A stretch of DNA of 64,000 nucleotides from Struthio camelus (GCF_040807025.1 NC_090943.1:126913400-126977399); one strand, 5' to 3'; counted from the first letter of the stretch, positions 11,699-24,230 are shown. Notes: generated from the letters alone by a model not told the origin. Made by a program: numbers and translations.

Positions 11699-12167
11699 AA
11701 GTTCTAGGGCAGAGATTTGAGAGAAAGATAATTTAATGTTTCTATAGGAAGAAGTAAAGGTTCACCAAACTGTAAAGCAAAAGTGAGAAAAAGATAAAAC
11801 AAAAAAGATGGGGTTTAGCCAATTGTAAGACAAGGAAAAGCTGATATGCATGCTACTTTTGCAACATTTTCCAAATATAATAATTGTACTTGACATAAAA
11901 TATGAATTGAAACTCTAACCAAGGATTGTACAAGAATGTGAATGGATAATGAACGGAAAAGGGTTCAGAAAACAAGATAAAGAAGGCACACAAAGCCAAA
12001 AAGCGATCAGTGGTGAGCAATACTGAGCGCTGAGGAGAAGTACTTCTGTGTAGCTGAAGAGGCAAGTTTTCCCATAGCTGTTGCATTTAAATGCTATCAT
12101 GCTGAAACGAGTCAATATGGTCACGTACAATATCACCTATCATGTTACAGAGGCATCATCTGTCTAC

Positions 12168-12279
12168 AGTGAAAAATGGGCAGGACTCCAGTGTTATCAG
12201 TTTAGCAGTGAAACATTCCTGTAAGGTTTTAGCTGCCTTGTTTTTCTTCTCCATTGCCTCTGACATATAAGTTGCTTTT
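12168..12279 (-). CDS. Unidentified minus-strand gene, candidate exon (Lys/Ala-rich helix)
   Basis: This 112-base segment follows a long pyrimidine/GT tract ending TGCTCTTGCCAG. It reads KATYMSEAMEKKNKAAKTLQ, then ECFTAKLITLESCPFFT. The first half looks like a charged helix. The donor shown (CACT followed by GTAGAC) is modest; the ORF runs only three more codons to a TGA. Phases 2 in and 0 out fit both neighbours. The longer ORF in another frame was rejected because it ignores the strong acceptor. Confidence 0.64.
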
Positions 12280-13198
12280 CTGGCAAGAGCACACACAGAC
12301 TACTTAAAAGAGCAGAGCAGACATCCAGTGTGAAAAGTGTCAAAATGATCTCTCTTTTCAAAAGAAACTCATTTTCCACCTGGTTCTGTGTCACTCGGCA
12401 TTTTTACTTGGCTACCAGGAAAGGAAAAGCTCCTTGTTCTCCAGAAGTGTGAGTGTTACTCTTATTCCAGAAGAGCTTAGCAAGGAAGGGAGGTCATGCA
12501 GATGTTACAGAAGAATAGTAAATCACCTTCAGCAAAAGTAGCCTCTGATTGCACACTTGGGCTTATTAATTTTTTTTTTTAACGCTATATCCACGCATGA
12601 GTGAACAGGTTCAGACAACATAAGTAATAATTCATAGGATGATGTCTCAGCACAAGATAACCATACTCCCCCTTCAAAGCTGGCTATTCTCTCCTCTAGC
12701 TATTGTCTGAGAAACCTGGCCTGTCCTGTCTTTGCAGGATATAAGATATTGGAGAATTGCCTTCATTTAAGTAGAATTCTCATCAAATCTCTCACTGTAG
12801 TTTATAAAGTTTGTATTTATAGGCAGATAACTATGCTACAGGCAGTCTTTGATTTTTATGAAAAAGAATAATTTTCCAAGCCAAATTCATTAAAAAAAAG
12901 ACATTTTACTTTCCACTGAAGAGTTGTCAATTCCATAACAGAGAAGGCACTCGTACTATTGCAACTTTTGAGAAACCATTTCATATATATCCACATTGAT
13001 CCTTTATTCTGGAAACAAAAGTTCTAATTTTATTAGCATTCAATTTTTTCTCAGTCTCTTACTAAACTATAAAAAGATTGGCAAATTTGAATACAGTTGG
13101 AGTGTTTTTACCTATTACAGGTATTTCCCTCCTTTGAAAAAAGGGCAAAGAGTTCTCAAGGACTCAAAGCTCTTCCCTTCTCCAGTGGAACAGCTCAC

Positions 13199-13226
13199 CT
13201 GTGTACAGGCTTACATTTATTTTTGT
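13199..13226 (-). CDS. Unidentified minus-strand gene, candidate 28-base micro-exon
   Basis: A 28-base segment lies between an excellent acceptor (TTTGCTCTTCATTGCTCAG) and an excellent donor (ACACAG followed by GTGAGC). With the phase left by the exon at 15,107 it reads KNKCKPVH with split end codons, and it delivers the phase required by the exon at 12,279. The double splice-signal quality plus the phase fit make this the best supported of the micro-exons. Confidence 0.52.
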
Positions 13227-15106
13227 CTGAGCAATGAAGAGCAAAGGAATTGAACAAATGGGTACTTTACAGTTTCCCTGAAATAAATAGATCTTGTACT
13301 AAAAAATGTGTTTAAATATTTTGCTCAGGATAGAGGTGACTAATCCTGGAGAAAGCAGAAGACCGTAGGATTTATTACAGTCATTTTAAATGTAAAGTAA
13401 ATTGCTTGGTTTGAGGTTTTTAATCAATGATTTTATATGAAATCAACAGAAAAAACAGGTTTGTGACCTAAACAAGGAAGCACTAACAGAATTGTATCGC
13501 CTATGACCTCCTTTTTTATTGTCAAAGAAAATGATCAAGAGTCATCCTACATCTTTTTTATTACGTGCTCTAGTGGCAGAGCAAAGGAAAAGTTACTAAG
13601 ATAGCAGTCCAAATTTCTGAAACCAAATATATAACCGTACTTCAGCCTCTCCTGTGAATACTGTTTTTTTTTTAACTAAGGTATTTTGTGGGCACGAGAA
13701 TCCTAAACTCAATCAAATACTTGCATATTTTAAGAGTTTGGAACAATGTGATTTATATTAGTAAACAGTGAACAATAGTTTCAATTCGCTGTCCTTATTT
13801 GAGGTTAAATTTCCAGCATCCCTGTCACAATACTTCAGTGGTCTGTTAGCACTGGCCTTCCATTTTTAGAGCAAATGAGAGAAGTGAAAAACTCTAACGA
13901 AAATAAACCATAAGCTGTGATTAACCAAGTCTTAAAAGCTGATGTAGTATGCTCAATTCTGAACTCTTCTCTCAAATCCATACTGCAATTTAAATTGTAC
14001 CTGCCTTTACTGCACTGAATTCTTTGGTCCTAAGAAAGTCCAGTCAATGTTTTATATTCTTCAGTTAAGTGTAATAGAATACATGGAAGAATGCTTTCCT
14101 GAATGACAAAAAAAGAGTGTTGTAGTATATAGCTTTATTAAAAAAAATGTGCAGTCATCATACTCTAGCATGATTTTTGGTTTTGTCACCTTTTATACAC
14201 AGGAGATGACAAGCATGGAGTATAAATTTTGGCTCAGTGATAGAGTCAATGATATAAATTGTGACTCAGTAGGGCCAAAATTCGCTTACACGATTTCAGT
14301 CTCAAATGGCATCAGAGTGTGGATGTGAGAAGATTTCACATCTTTCACTTTCTAGACACAGAAGAAGGAAAATCTGTTACTGATTTGGGGAAGCAAGTTG
14401 AGAGAGTGGAGAGCTGCACTTAAGTCTAAGACCTGCAAGCTTTTACACTTCTGAAATGCAACAGAAATATAAGACTTGATTTTGAAAACTAGGCATGTCC
14501 AGTACAAATTCATTTCGTAGGTGTGCCAGCAAATGAATTGGTAGTAGCGTAATTAGGCTTTGAGTTATGCAAACACCAATATGTACATATCAATGGAGCT
14601 TTGGTTCCGTAACCCTCCATGTTCCCTAAAATACCTCCAACTGCCACTAAATCTGCCTATTAATAGGTGACAGGAACTTCCAAGTAATTTTCTAAATTTT
14701 TAGATATATTCCATGACAAAAGAAAACGTAATCTACTTTTTGATTCAATTGTATTTTTCAAATGGTCCTTGAAAAGGGGAAGCACATAAATTTACCACTT
14801 CAGAAATGGGCCAAGAAATACATTTTGATTCATATATTCATAGTGAAATTCATAGTTTTCCACTTATTCTGGAGTAGCTCTATGCTGGCTTGCATTTCTT
14901 TCCTTTCCAGGTCAACTATAATGTGCTCCATGCACCAACTCTCCTTCTTTGCTCACTCACAGCACGGCAAAAGAAATAGCAGCTGTTGGGGAAATAGTTA
15001 GGCAAGGTTAACAGAGGCAGAGAACAGGGCTTCTATGTCACTGGTTTTCTCCTCTTCTTTTGTTAAATATGATTTGGGTCTGAATAATTGGAACAAAACC
15101 TCTTAC
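13227..15106. other. Intron-like stretch
   Basis: The stretch is AT-rich with short ORFs only. I saw no repeat family and no further exon with paired splice signals. Confidence 0.5.
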
Positions 15107-15309
15107 ACTTCCCCACCAACTGGAAATTCTGCAATGCTTTCAGCTTCACGGCCATGAGGCGATCATCCAGAGACATCCCTTGTACTGAGCTACAAGCCCT
15201 GCTCCTTTGCTCCAGGGCAGGAAACCACAAAAAGTTTTCATTGAATTCTTTTGTGCTGAGTGAATAAGCTTTTTCCAATGAAACATTTTTGTCACAGCTT
15301 TGACAACAA
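15107..15309 (-). CDS. Unidentified minus-strand gene, candidate exon (CCQSC start; DDRLMAVKLKALQNF)
   Basis: This 203-base exon lies behind GCACTTCACTTACAG. It reads CCQSCDKNVSLEKAYSLSTK, then EFNENFLWFPALEQRSRACS, then SVQGMSLDDRLMAVKLKALQ, ending NFQLVGK plus one base at AAGT followed by GTAAGA. A donor ten bases earlier (GTTG followed by GTGGGG) is possible. The later donor is preferred because its phase lets the next two exons be read without a stop. The CCxxC start suggests a metal-binding or disulphide cluster. Confidence 0.7.
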
Positions 15310-15892
15310 CTGTAAGTGAAGTGCCTAGATCATTTTACTGTGAAAAACCACACAATGAAGACCAGAAGGTTAGGATATTTTAAAGTTTTAATCCTAGGCT
15401 TTTGAAACAAAATTGAAATTTATCTTTCTGGTGCTATCCCTACAGGGCAGAAGTTATCTAATAATGTATTTCCAGGCTTCTAAACTTCTTCCTGCTGAAA
15501 AAGTCATTTTCTCTGAAATGCAGATAGGTACCTTCTATCTTAAGTCCATTTTACCTTAGGTTTGTCTAGTAATTTCCTTCTCTTACTACTAGAATTTTGC
15601 AATAATAAGAAAATGAATAAGAAAATTAAGTAAAATGTTGCCATGTGAAATCAGAAATGGTTTTTATTTTATTTTTGAATTTTACAATTCAGAAACACTC
15701 AGGGTTAGTCATATGCAACCAAAGCATCCCAGGAAACTATATTAGGATTCACCAAGTACTTAGAGCATGCATCACCTTTTTCCATTGCAACAAGGACTGC
15801 TCTACGTGCATTCCCTATTTTCCAGCGCCTTTTGCATTTTTACTGTGGCCCACAAATGTATTTGTTTAAATATCCCTGTAAAGTATACATAC

Positions 15893-15952
15893 ATAATAAA
15901 AGAAATATCTAATAAGGTTAATGGCCATTTTTGCTACTGCTTTTCCAAACAG
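15893..15952 (-). CDS. Unidentified minus-strand gene, small candidate exon
   Basis: This 60-base segment follows CTTTTGCTGTCAAATAG and ends at TTAT followed by GTATGT. In phase 0 it reads LFGKAVAKMAINLIRYFFYY. Its phases do not connect cleanly to the next exon at 15,309, so another small exon is missing or this one is false. Confidence 0.34.
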
Positions 15953-16114
15953 CTATTTGACAGCAAAAGCTGCCACCTGTTGAGATGATGACCTCTGTCA
16001 TGTGTGAAGGCATTGGATGGCAGCAGCGACTATCTTTGTCAAGGTAAACCTCTGGCTTCAGCTGCACCACGTACAGTGGGAGGTAGAAGCTATTTGTATA
16101 CCCAGAGTCCTCAC

Positions 16115-16386
16115 AGTATTTGGTTGGATTATTGCCAGGGAAGATGTTTGTACTCCTGAAAAATATTCATTAATGTCCTTCAGCTTTTTAAAATCCTTCC
16201 AAAGCAGGTTGCCTTTGGGCAAATGATGGATTAATTGCACTGCATTTAAACAAACATACGCATTGGCTATAGGTGAGTCAGCTTGGACCAGAAAGAAGCG
16301 CAAGCATCTTTGCAGCTCAGTACGCACAGCCATTGAAGTTAATGTTGGCTCCCCGTTTTTTCTTTTCTCTATGGCAGCCTCACTGA
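16115..16386 (-). CDS. Unidentified minus-strand gene, candidate exon (CLRFFLVQADSPIANAY segment)
   Basis: This open segment reads SEAAIEKRKNGEPTLTSMAV, then RTELQRCLRFFLVQADSPIA, then NAYVCLNAVQLIHHLPKGNL, then LWKDFKKLKDINEYFSGVQT, ending near IIQPNT. It begins after ATGTATGTTCAG and may end at ACT followed by GTGAGG (16,115) or 13 bases further on at CTGG followed by GTATAC (16,102). The body is convincing. The donor choice affects the join to the next exon, which I could not resolve. Confidence 0.66.
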
Positions 16387-16703
16387 CTGAACATACATCT
16401 TAATTTAAATAGTCTGTATTTATCCAGCCAATTCCTTTCACATATTATCTCAACTAATCGAGACTTGACTGTATATGTGTTTCTGGAATACCTAAATACA
16501 TTCTGTCACCTAGGGTTACATTTCTCATACGTTCAATTTTTAATGAAAGCTGGAAGCCAAGATTGCTGTCTGTGCATTTTTTTTAAGCTTTAAAAATAAT
16601 AAACAGAAACCAATCAGTTCTTCAGGAAATTTTTTCTGGATTAGGGACTAGATAAGCCGAAAATATATTTGATAAAATAATAACAGTTTAAAATAACCAT
16701 CAC

Positions 16704-16958
16704 TAACCCCAGTTTTCCTATTCCTTTTTTCAATATATCTCATTAAGTAATATTTATGAAAAACCTGCTCCACTATTACGGCACACAGCTTTAAATATCT
16801 GGATCTTTCCGGACTGTAACAGCAACAGGTAGAGAAGCAATGCTGGAAGCTTTGTAAGCAGTTACAGCAAAGGGATTTGAGTGTTTTCTCTTCTACAGAT
16901 TGTACTCTAACCTGTCTAGATTCTTTAAATTCCTTCTTCATGTTCTTTATGAGTACAT
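16704..16958 (-). CDS. Unidentified minus-strand gene, candidate exon (LCCNCLQSFQHCFSTCCC segment)
   Basis: The body of this segment is clearly protein-like: KKEFKESRQVRVQSVEEKTL, then KSLCCNCLQSFQHCFSTCCC, then YSPERSRYLKLCAVIVEQVF, then HKYYLMRYIEKRNRKTG. Eight cysteines fall within 17 residues. The edges are uncertain: the acceptor shown (AATGAATTAG) has a poor pyrimidine tract, and the donor region offers GTTAGT or GTGATG three bases apart. Reading order places it just before the exon at 16,386. Confidence 0.58.
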
Positions 16959-17404
16959 CTAATTCATTTTATGCCTGGTTGCAGTCTAAGTTCCATCAGC
17001 TATTAGAAAGGAATGTCTTTTAAATGTAAAGATTTTGCTTTCAGAATGTGCCATGTATCTAAAGAGCAAGAACTGGCTGTTATCATAGATCTAAAAAGGT
17101 CTAGCATTACATTTCTCACGTTTCATTTTATATGGATGATTTGGAAGCTAATTTTCAAATAACCTAAATGATGCAACTCCTGAGAAGGTCAAATCTTTCT
17201 GAAAGCAGATCCTTCATCTTTCAAGAGACACATTTTTGTTCTTTACTGTCACCTATTCAAATATAACTTTTAGTAATACTACTTTTATTACCTATTCTAA
17301 ATTGGGAATGTTTATTGACAAAGCCAGCGTTCTCTCTATACACCAACAGGACATCTCAACACCTGCTATGCAACTAGGTCACCAACTTGTTTAAAATAAC
17401 ATAC

Positions 17405-17441
17405 TCTTGGTTTCTACAGTTTTCCTTTGCTCTAATGATAC
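17405..17441 (-). CDS. Unidentified minus-strand gene, small candidate exon
   Basis: This segment follows CAGCATTTTCTTACAG. In phase 0 it reads VSLEQRKTVETK and ends at CCAAGA followed by GTATGT, a strong donor. In phase 1 it could run to about 17,383 as IIRAKENCRNQEYVILNKL. Either would sit between the 18.4 kb and 16.9 kb exons. Confidence 0.36.
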
Positions 17442-17634
17442 CTGTAAGAAAATGCTGTGTATACTGATTCATTTCTGGCTGATCTAAGCTCACAAAACCA
17501 TCCCAGTTCATGCATATTAGCAGGTTGCTTTGGCAGACAGTTCTGGTTGTTGTGTGAAATAGATTTTACTGGAAACATATCTGGATGCTCTCAGAGATGG
17601 AGTATTTTTCTTGGAAATTGAAGTCTCTGTCAAT

Positions 17635-17700
17635 AGCTAATGTTCAAAGTAATGAAAAAGTAAATGAAAGTAAATGAAAAAGTAATGATCAAGTAATTTT
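17635..17700. repeat. Short imperfect tandem repeat (AATGAAAAAGTA units)
   Basis: Units of about 10-14 bases built on AATGAAA and AAGTA recur four to five times, followed by a T8 run. It is a simple local duplication in intron sequence. Confidence 0.7.
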
Positions 17701-18415
17701 TTTTCCAAATAAGCATTCTCAAATTTAATATTTTAAAAAATAACATCTGATCTCTCTTTCTGACACTGAAATTCTATTCATCTTTACAAAAAACAAATGT
17801 TATCAATATTCTTGTTCTAAGTACTCTAGTTCTCCCTAAAATGCTTGTAGACTCTGAAAGACTATTCTAATATTTGCTTCTGTTGCTCTTAGTCATTTTC
17901 TCAGTATAAGTTTTAGGGTGAGAGGAAGACGTCAAGCTCTTTCAGGAAATCTGTACCTTTCTGGCTCTGCTTTTGTAGCAGCACATGAATAAATATTGGA
18001 AAAGGCACCTGACAATCCATGCAAGTTGCATTTTCAGCCTGGACCCACAATGGCCATTTTTCCACCCAAATCCATGTGGCAGAAATGCAATTAGAGTCTA
18101 TTCTACAGAGTGAGCAGCCTAAACTTTCTCAGACATGCTAGATGCAAGGATATTATCCAGCCTTTGCAATTTTGTATAATGAAAGAGCCACATAAATAGG
18201 CAAAGAATCTCGCTGTGAACATTAGTGGAGTAATATCAATAGTAGAGACATCAGCTACTTGTCTACCTCTATTATGAGGAATAATGAGTCAATGCTAATA
18301 ACAGAAGGCAAAGATTATGATCATAAATGAAGAATAATTTTCTCAAAATCAAACTAAAAGTGAATGTAAGATTCTCACTTCGGACATATTGCTGGCTGCT
18401 GCTACTGCATTTCAC

Positions 18416-18461
18416 TGTTTCTCTGGGGTTTGGGGTGGGGGAGTTTTCAGAACAAAAAAGC
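18416..18461 (-). CDS. Unidentified minus-strand gene, candidate exon with two possible frames
   Basis: A strong acceptor (TTTTTTTTGCTCCTTAG) leads into a Pro-rich segment. Read in phase 1 it gives FFVLKTPPPQTPEK, ending at ACA followed by GTGAAA. Read in phase 2 it runs on to 18,379 as LFCSENSPTPNPRETVKCSS then SSQQYVR, ending at CGAA followed by GTGAGA, a better donor. I cannot decide between them. The acceptor is credible, the frame is not settled. Confidence 0.36.
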
Positions 18462-18969
18462 CTAAGGAGCAAAAAAAATTAAAAATTGCTAGGCTGGCAA
18501 AAATTAGGTTTTTAATACAGATCTGATTGAATAACCTTCAGATGCCATTCTTCTCTTGCTTTTTCCTTTAATTTCAGGTTTTGATTTCACTATGTAAAAT
18601 TTTAAAAAGTAAAAAAAAATCCTCAGTAATAAATTCCCTTTTTAATACTCATTTTTGTCTGTTTTTCAGACAGGCTGGAATCTTATTCTTGCACAATTAC
18701 TGAATGACAATAGCATTTTCTTTGGAGATTTTATCTGAATGTCCTGTTAAAAAAATAACAGAACAGTGATCATTGAACATATGGCTATCCAGTTACACAT
18801 GCTCTTTACATGTAGTAGTCAGACTGGAGCTGATTGCTTATTCTAAGGATTCCCTCAGCCCTTTCTTACAGTGGAAGTGGATATGGTCAGGATACAGCCC
18901 ATCCTAGAGGCTAAGGTGTCCAAAGTTTCTGGGTACTAGGTTACCTTTTTTACCGTGCAGGGTAATTAC

Positions 18970-18996
18970 TCCTCCCAACAGCCTTCTGTTCAGACA
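18970..18996 (-). CDS. Unidentified minus-strand gene, candidate 27-base micro-exon
   Basis: The acceptor is excellent (CCTAACCTCTACCTGCTCGTTGCAG). In phase 1 the 27 bases read SEQKAVGR with split end codons. The donor (GGA followed by GTAATT) is ordinary. Only the acceptor and the phase fit support it. Confidence 0.33.
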
Positions 18997-20047
18997 CTGC
19001 AACGAGCAGGTAGAGGTTAGGTAGGAAAGACATCACACACACCCGCTATGCATAACTGGATTCAGCGTGGATCCTGTGCCAGAAGTCTGTGCATTTCATT
19101 TGACACAGCTTTCTCTCAAGCTATCCTGGTCTTTAGTATCTTTGCAGAGTAAAGCATCAAGACCAGACATGACAACAGTGATACAGAAGTTTATTTCTGA
19201 AAAAATTTTCTGTGTTTATTTTAGAAATCAGAAAAAAAAAAAAGGAAGGGTTTTCAATTGAAAACTTTGGTTTTCATCTCACCACTTAACCAGCTTAATG
19301 TTTAACCAGTTCCCACTATGACGTTTTACTCCCAACAAACCTTGTTCCCACATTTTTAACAACAGACAAACAACTGTTTCTGTATGTCTCTCTCCCTCCT
19401 CCTCCTGCTTTTGCCCTAGTCACAAGGGTGGGGAGGAAATGCAGAGAAAGTAAATATAAAACATAGCATAAATAAAGGATAAAGATGATATTCCAGAAGG
19501 AAATGGTGATTTATGAATCACTTTGACAGAAACTGTAAACATAGAGCGTGGGTAGAATTGTGTCCTTTTTTGGACGCAATTGCTTAATTCAAGTCCTTAC
19601 TAGTACAGAATATTGTTAAACTTTCCTATCCCTATTTAACACATTTGGAATCATTATCCCTCTCACAAAGGATAAATGCCTTACATACTGTAAGTCATTT
19701 TCCCATGAAAAGGCAGCGCACACACGTATTCTGATAGTTTTAAAGAAAAGCACAAACAGTAGGAGAGAAGATCAAATGGCCTGGGTTTGGGATTGTGAAA
19801 CAGAATCTGTAAAAAAATTCCTCTGTGTGTCTAATATTAAAAGTTTATCCATATAGCATAATTTGATGTATACATGAAATATCACAGATTGGCATTCAAA
19901 GCCAATCAGAGCCAGCTTCAGAAAATTAAAGCAGCATCTTTTCTTTATTGAGAATTGAAAGAGAAAGCCAAACTAGTCATTTATTATACGAGAGTATCAC
20001 CCTATATATTTTCGGACTACAGTCAAGTTCTAGTATGATTATCTCAC

Positions 20048-20096
20048 CAGTGTCGTCATTTAGAACTTCAAATGTAGAATGACAGAACAGGTGAAA
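20048..20096 (-). CDS. Unidentified minus-strand gene, small candidate exon
   Basis: This 49-base segment lies behind AAACTAATCTTTTTAAAG, with a CTAAT branch-like motif, and ends at CACTG followed by GTGAGA. It reads FHLFCHSTFEVLNDDT and converts phase 0 to phase 1. The phase agrees with the preceding exon, and the donor is good. Confidence 0.54.
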
Positions 20097-20661
20097 CTTT
20101 AAAAAGATTAGTTTATAAAGCACGCAGCCTGTGAAGAAACAAAAGTTAAAAATGACATAAAATAATTGTCATTACTTGCTCTAATCAGAATTGAATACAG
20201 TGGAGGATAGAGTGGCGATTGCTAAATCCCAGTGTTTAGAGTACAAATTCCAAAAGAAGTCAGAATTATAACTATTTAAAACATGAGTCATATGACATGC
20301 AACAGAATGCTTCCTTCTGCTCTAATTAGATTCATTATAGTTATATGTACCCTGCATGAAGAAAATACATAAGAGATATAGTAAAAAAAAAAAAACCCTT
20401 AAAAGTTAGTTCATTTAGATTACTTATATCTCTGTTAGATTAAAAAGAAAATGTTTTTATTTGGCTTGAATGACACCATTCTTTTCTTATAACTATGTAA
20501 CCAAACATGATGCTATAGTACAAGACCTTAGACAATAGCCAACATACTCAAACCAGAAGTCACGTGAGAGTCCTGTTTATGTGAGTTGTGTCACCTGAAG
20601 CTAATAAGTTGCAGTGGAGACTTCAGTTTGCTTGGAATTTAATGCAGTAAGCATATATCCG

Positions 20662-20734
20662 AATATTTTTGCCTTTTATCATATATCATATGATAATATC
20701 ATATATAATTATATATATAATATTTTTGCCTTTT
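20662..20734. repeat. AT-rich palindromic tract flanked by a 16-base direct repeat
   Basis: AATATTTTTGCCTTTT occurs at 20,662-20,677 and again at 20,719-20,734. Between them is a run of ATATCATATGATAT-like self-complementary sequence. This looks like replication slippage around a palindromic AT repeat. Confidence 0.75.
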
Positions 20735-21259
20735 GTAGAATGACAGAAGGTATTTCTGGCTTTTTAACCTTTTTTAACTACAGAATGTGCTAAGCCAGAG
20801 CTTGATAATGCTGTGAAAGGTTGACTGGGTACTGATATAGAAAAAAAAAAAGAGTGCCGCTGATGATGGTTCTTGTTCTTAGCGCAGAAATCATAAGCTA
20901 GATGTGGGTTCAGCTTCATGATGCCTGCCTTGTCCTTTCACCCTGTCCTTTCAATCATAGCTTTTTGCATGCCATAGGAAGAATAAGGCACCTGTGGATG
21001 CTGTCCCTCATGATTTCTTTAGAGGCAAAACCCATCTAAAAGTTTCCCTTTATTTTATCCATTTATTCTTTCGTGCAGGGAGTGACATAAGCATAACTGA
21101 AAAGGATAGTAAAATAAATGAGGGAAGGGAAGAAAAGAAATAAGGGAAGGCTAGAAGTAAGAAAATATGAAAATCTTTTAAACTGGCATTACTAATTGAA
21201 AAATGATAACATTAAACTGGAGCCTGCACATGGGATCCACAAAGGTTAGCACACTGTAC

Positions 21260-21405
21260 CTGAATGGTCCTCGTGGGAGCTGGGGGAGGTGGAGAGCCTT
21301 GTCTTTCTCCAGAATTTGAATTCACAGCTCTGTACAGGAAGGAGATATCTTCCCTTGCTAATATTTTGAAGGTGTAGACCTCTTCGCTGGGGTAATCACT
21401 TTTGC
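21260..21405 (-). CDS. Unidentified minus-strand gene, candidate exon (FKILAREDISFLYRAV, Pro-rich end)
   Basis: This 146-base exon has a strong acceptor (a pyrimidine tract, then CGTACAACTAG) and a strong donor (ATTCAG followed by GTACAG). It reads KSDYPSEEVYTFKILAREDI, then SFLYRAVNSNSGERQGSPPP, ending APTRTIQ. The leftover base of the previous exon completes a Gly codon. The end is a short polyproline linker. The ORF extends upstream through the acceptor region, but that part reads poorly. Confidence 0.76.
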
Positions 21406-24100
21406 CTAGTTGTACGAAAGTGCAGAACAAAGGAAGATGCCAACCTTTGTACCAACATTTGTACCAACTCGATTGTTCTCCCGTAAGTGGAGAAATCCAA
21501 CTTAATTTGTTGAATAAAGCACCCTCCTGCATTTGCTAAGGTAGCAGCAAGCAATGCCAAAATCTCCTACTTATCAGAATAGGGTGCTAACTTCTGGCCT
21601 AAAGGGGTGCTCTGTTCCGGATCTCTCCCAGTTGCTCTTGCTAAACCTCTTCTATTTTCGGTAAATTTCCACTGGAACAAGGAATGGATCAAGAGTCTTA
21701 CATATGACTCTCTAGCTACCAGACTGCAAAATTCTTGGCCTTTCATATTTTTGGCTCAATATTTTTGACGTGATACTGCTGCAAAACACAAAAAGTGAAG
21801 AACATCACTTCCAAAATGACCCGTAATACAGAATCCGATTACAATCGACAGTGTTTATGATTATTATTACAATCTTAAAGAAAAAGAAGAACTGAAGAGC
21901 TCTTTTTCCCAAACGTTTCCATCTGACATAAGAAAAATAATACATTAAAAAAAATGATGTCGTAAGATTCTTCACTCATAATTATTTAGTTCTGATTAAG
22001 CAGTTACTGGAGTCAGTGGAATTTTATTTGAATTTTATCCAAGTTTGACTCGTACTGCACTGTTCTGAAGCCTGGAGGTCAAACATTTCTTAGAAGACCC
22101 AGGAAATGGTCTGTGGCTTCTCACATGTCTCCTCGACTCAAGCTCTGCTACACAGAGGCTTGTGAATGTGGGGAGGGGAACACAAAAATTCAGATGGCCC
22201 TTCCAGGACTACTGTACTCATGAGAGTTTCATATTCTTTTTTAAGTATCTTGTCGGAATTTTTTCACAACCTGTTCGAAAGTGAGAATCACCTTAGTTTA
22301 GAAAAGTAGTAAAACACTCTCTGGCAGCATTGATAGATTTTTCTGCTACCTGATCAAAATTTCATCTTGCTGTTTGCATTTCCTGCTCTGCAAACAGTTT
22401 GTGTTAATTGCCATTCCTGAATTTCAGTGCCATTTACAACTGTACCCCGTTTACTGTTTACAGTGTAAGACTATCACTCAGGATGTGATAATGTTCTCAA
22501 ATACAGCAAACAAAATCACAGGCTTTACCGCTGTGTTTTCACTGAATGTACCCTGCTGGCTTTACAGATCTTTACAACCTCTCAGCATTAGTTAAAACAT
22601 GGGTTTAAGACATGGGTATGGGCCAAATCATATAGAAAATATCATTACAGTTAAATAGTAGATATTGTGGAACTAAGAGAAACATATTTTGTTTTTAAAT
22701 CACTTCTATTTCCTGTTCAACAGAAATCTAAATAACAGTATATATCTATAATAAATGACAGAGGAAAAAGAATTATTTGCATTTATTGGAGAATGCAAAA
22801 TAAATCCCCTATTGATGCACTCTTGATCACATTTAGGTGCATTGACTGCAATTTGTATATATCACTCTTTTTCACTACGATCGTTCATTTTCTGTAGCTG
22901 TTTTCTGTGAAATGTGTTCTAGTTACCTTTTCCACCGTGCAAACCCTGTGTTTGTAGCCATATAAAATTATTACTGATGCTCTTTTTTGTTAAAAAAAAT
23001 CCATAAATAAGATGGAAGATTGGGCAAAGGAGGTAATTTCTAGGTTTCCATTTGTTCTTAGCATTTTTATAACTCCTCAGCAAGTCCTAATGTCAGCAAA
23101 CGTCATTTCTGTCTGTAAGTACTTTGTACTATGCACAAGTTTCTCTTACATCCTCTTCAAGCAAAGCTGCTCACACCGCTCTGTTGATGGCCATGACTCC
23201 ATACCAGTGATCCCCAGCAGATAATTTCTCTCTGTCATTTCCATATCATGTCAAAGACAATGTCCCAATCAGAGCACGCCTAGGCAATATCCTCCTGCTA
23301 CTGGAAGGGTTCACATCTCTGTCCATCTTTTTTCCATCCTACTTTTGATAAGAGGCTATGTGTTTGCATTCATATCCAACACCCTTACGTCTAAGTAAAC
23401 AAAGTTAAGCTATCAGGAGTGAATATACCAACAAGGCTGCCAATAACTGGTGCACTGGAATGAAAAACTAATCCCTATGAAAGACTTTTGAAGTTGCTTT
23501 AGAGATAATTAGCAAGATGCTAATTTTTGTTCAACTTCAGCTTCTGAATGGACTTAAGCTCCTTAGCCTTTACGATCTTTTGAGACTTAGTAAATTAAAT
23601 TCAAGGTGAGAAAGATATGAATAATAGAAGCAATCTGAACAAATGGTTGCAGCCTTCTGATCAGTTAAGGTTGAAATGTTATTTCCTGATGACTATTCCC
23701 ATCCATCCGATCACCAACTAATGAGGAACCATGGTGACTTTCGCTTGTTTTCACCTATCATAATGTAGTTGTAGCTATAATTTTACAGGCTTAGACACAG
23801 GAAAGGTGAAAAACCAAGAACATTGCATCCATAAATAATCAGTTTTGAAAATTCCAAGTATCAACAGCTTCCTTGGAATCAAAGTATCATGCATCACAGG
23901 AAAGATTCCACATGAGCTACTTTAAATTTAACTCTTCCTCTCAAAAAAAAAAAAAAAATTAAAACCTTGACTGTGAGCTTCTAAAGGAAAAATTCACATC
24001 CTAGAATTAAGTTTTCGTCCACTTGACAAAAATCTCACTTCTTTTCTATCCATTTTCTCCAGACAAACACTGCAGGATAATTTTAACCATGAATGCTTAC
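21406..24100. other. Intron-like stretch
   Basis: Only short unsupported ORFs were seen. The acceptor-side ORF extension upstream of 21,405 was judged to be intron read-through. Confidence 0.5.
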
Positions 24101-24230
24101 CTCTGATCACTAGGACAACAAAAGCTTCACAGAGAAGCAAACCATTATTAGCGCTGGCAGCAATTCCTAAGAGCTCTACAAAGTTCACCTCACATTTTGT
24201 GGAGGTTTTTCTTTTCTTTCTTAAAGATCT
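24101..24230 (-). CDS. Unidentified minus-strand gene, candidate exon (basic stretch then hydrophobic core)
   Basis: This 130-base exon has the best splice signals in the window: a long pyrimidine tract ending CCCTTCTTTACAG, and CAGAG followed by GTAAGC. It reads RSLRKKRKTSTKCEVNFVEL, then LGIAASANNGLLLCEAFVVL, ending VIR plus one base. The RKKRK run could be a nuclear localisation signal. The following hydrophobic part looks like a folded core or a buried helix. Phases 0 in and 1 out fit both neighbours. Confidence 0.82.
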
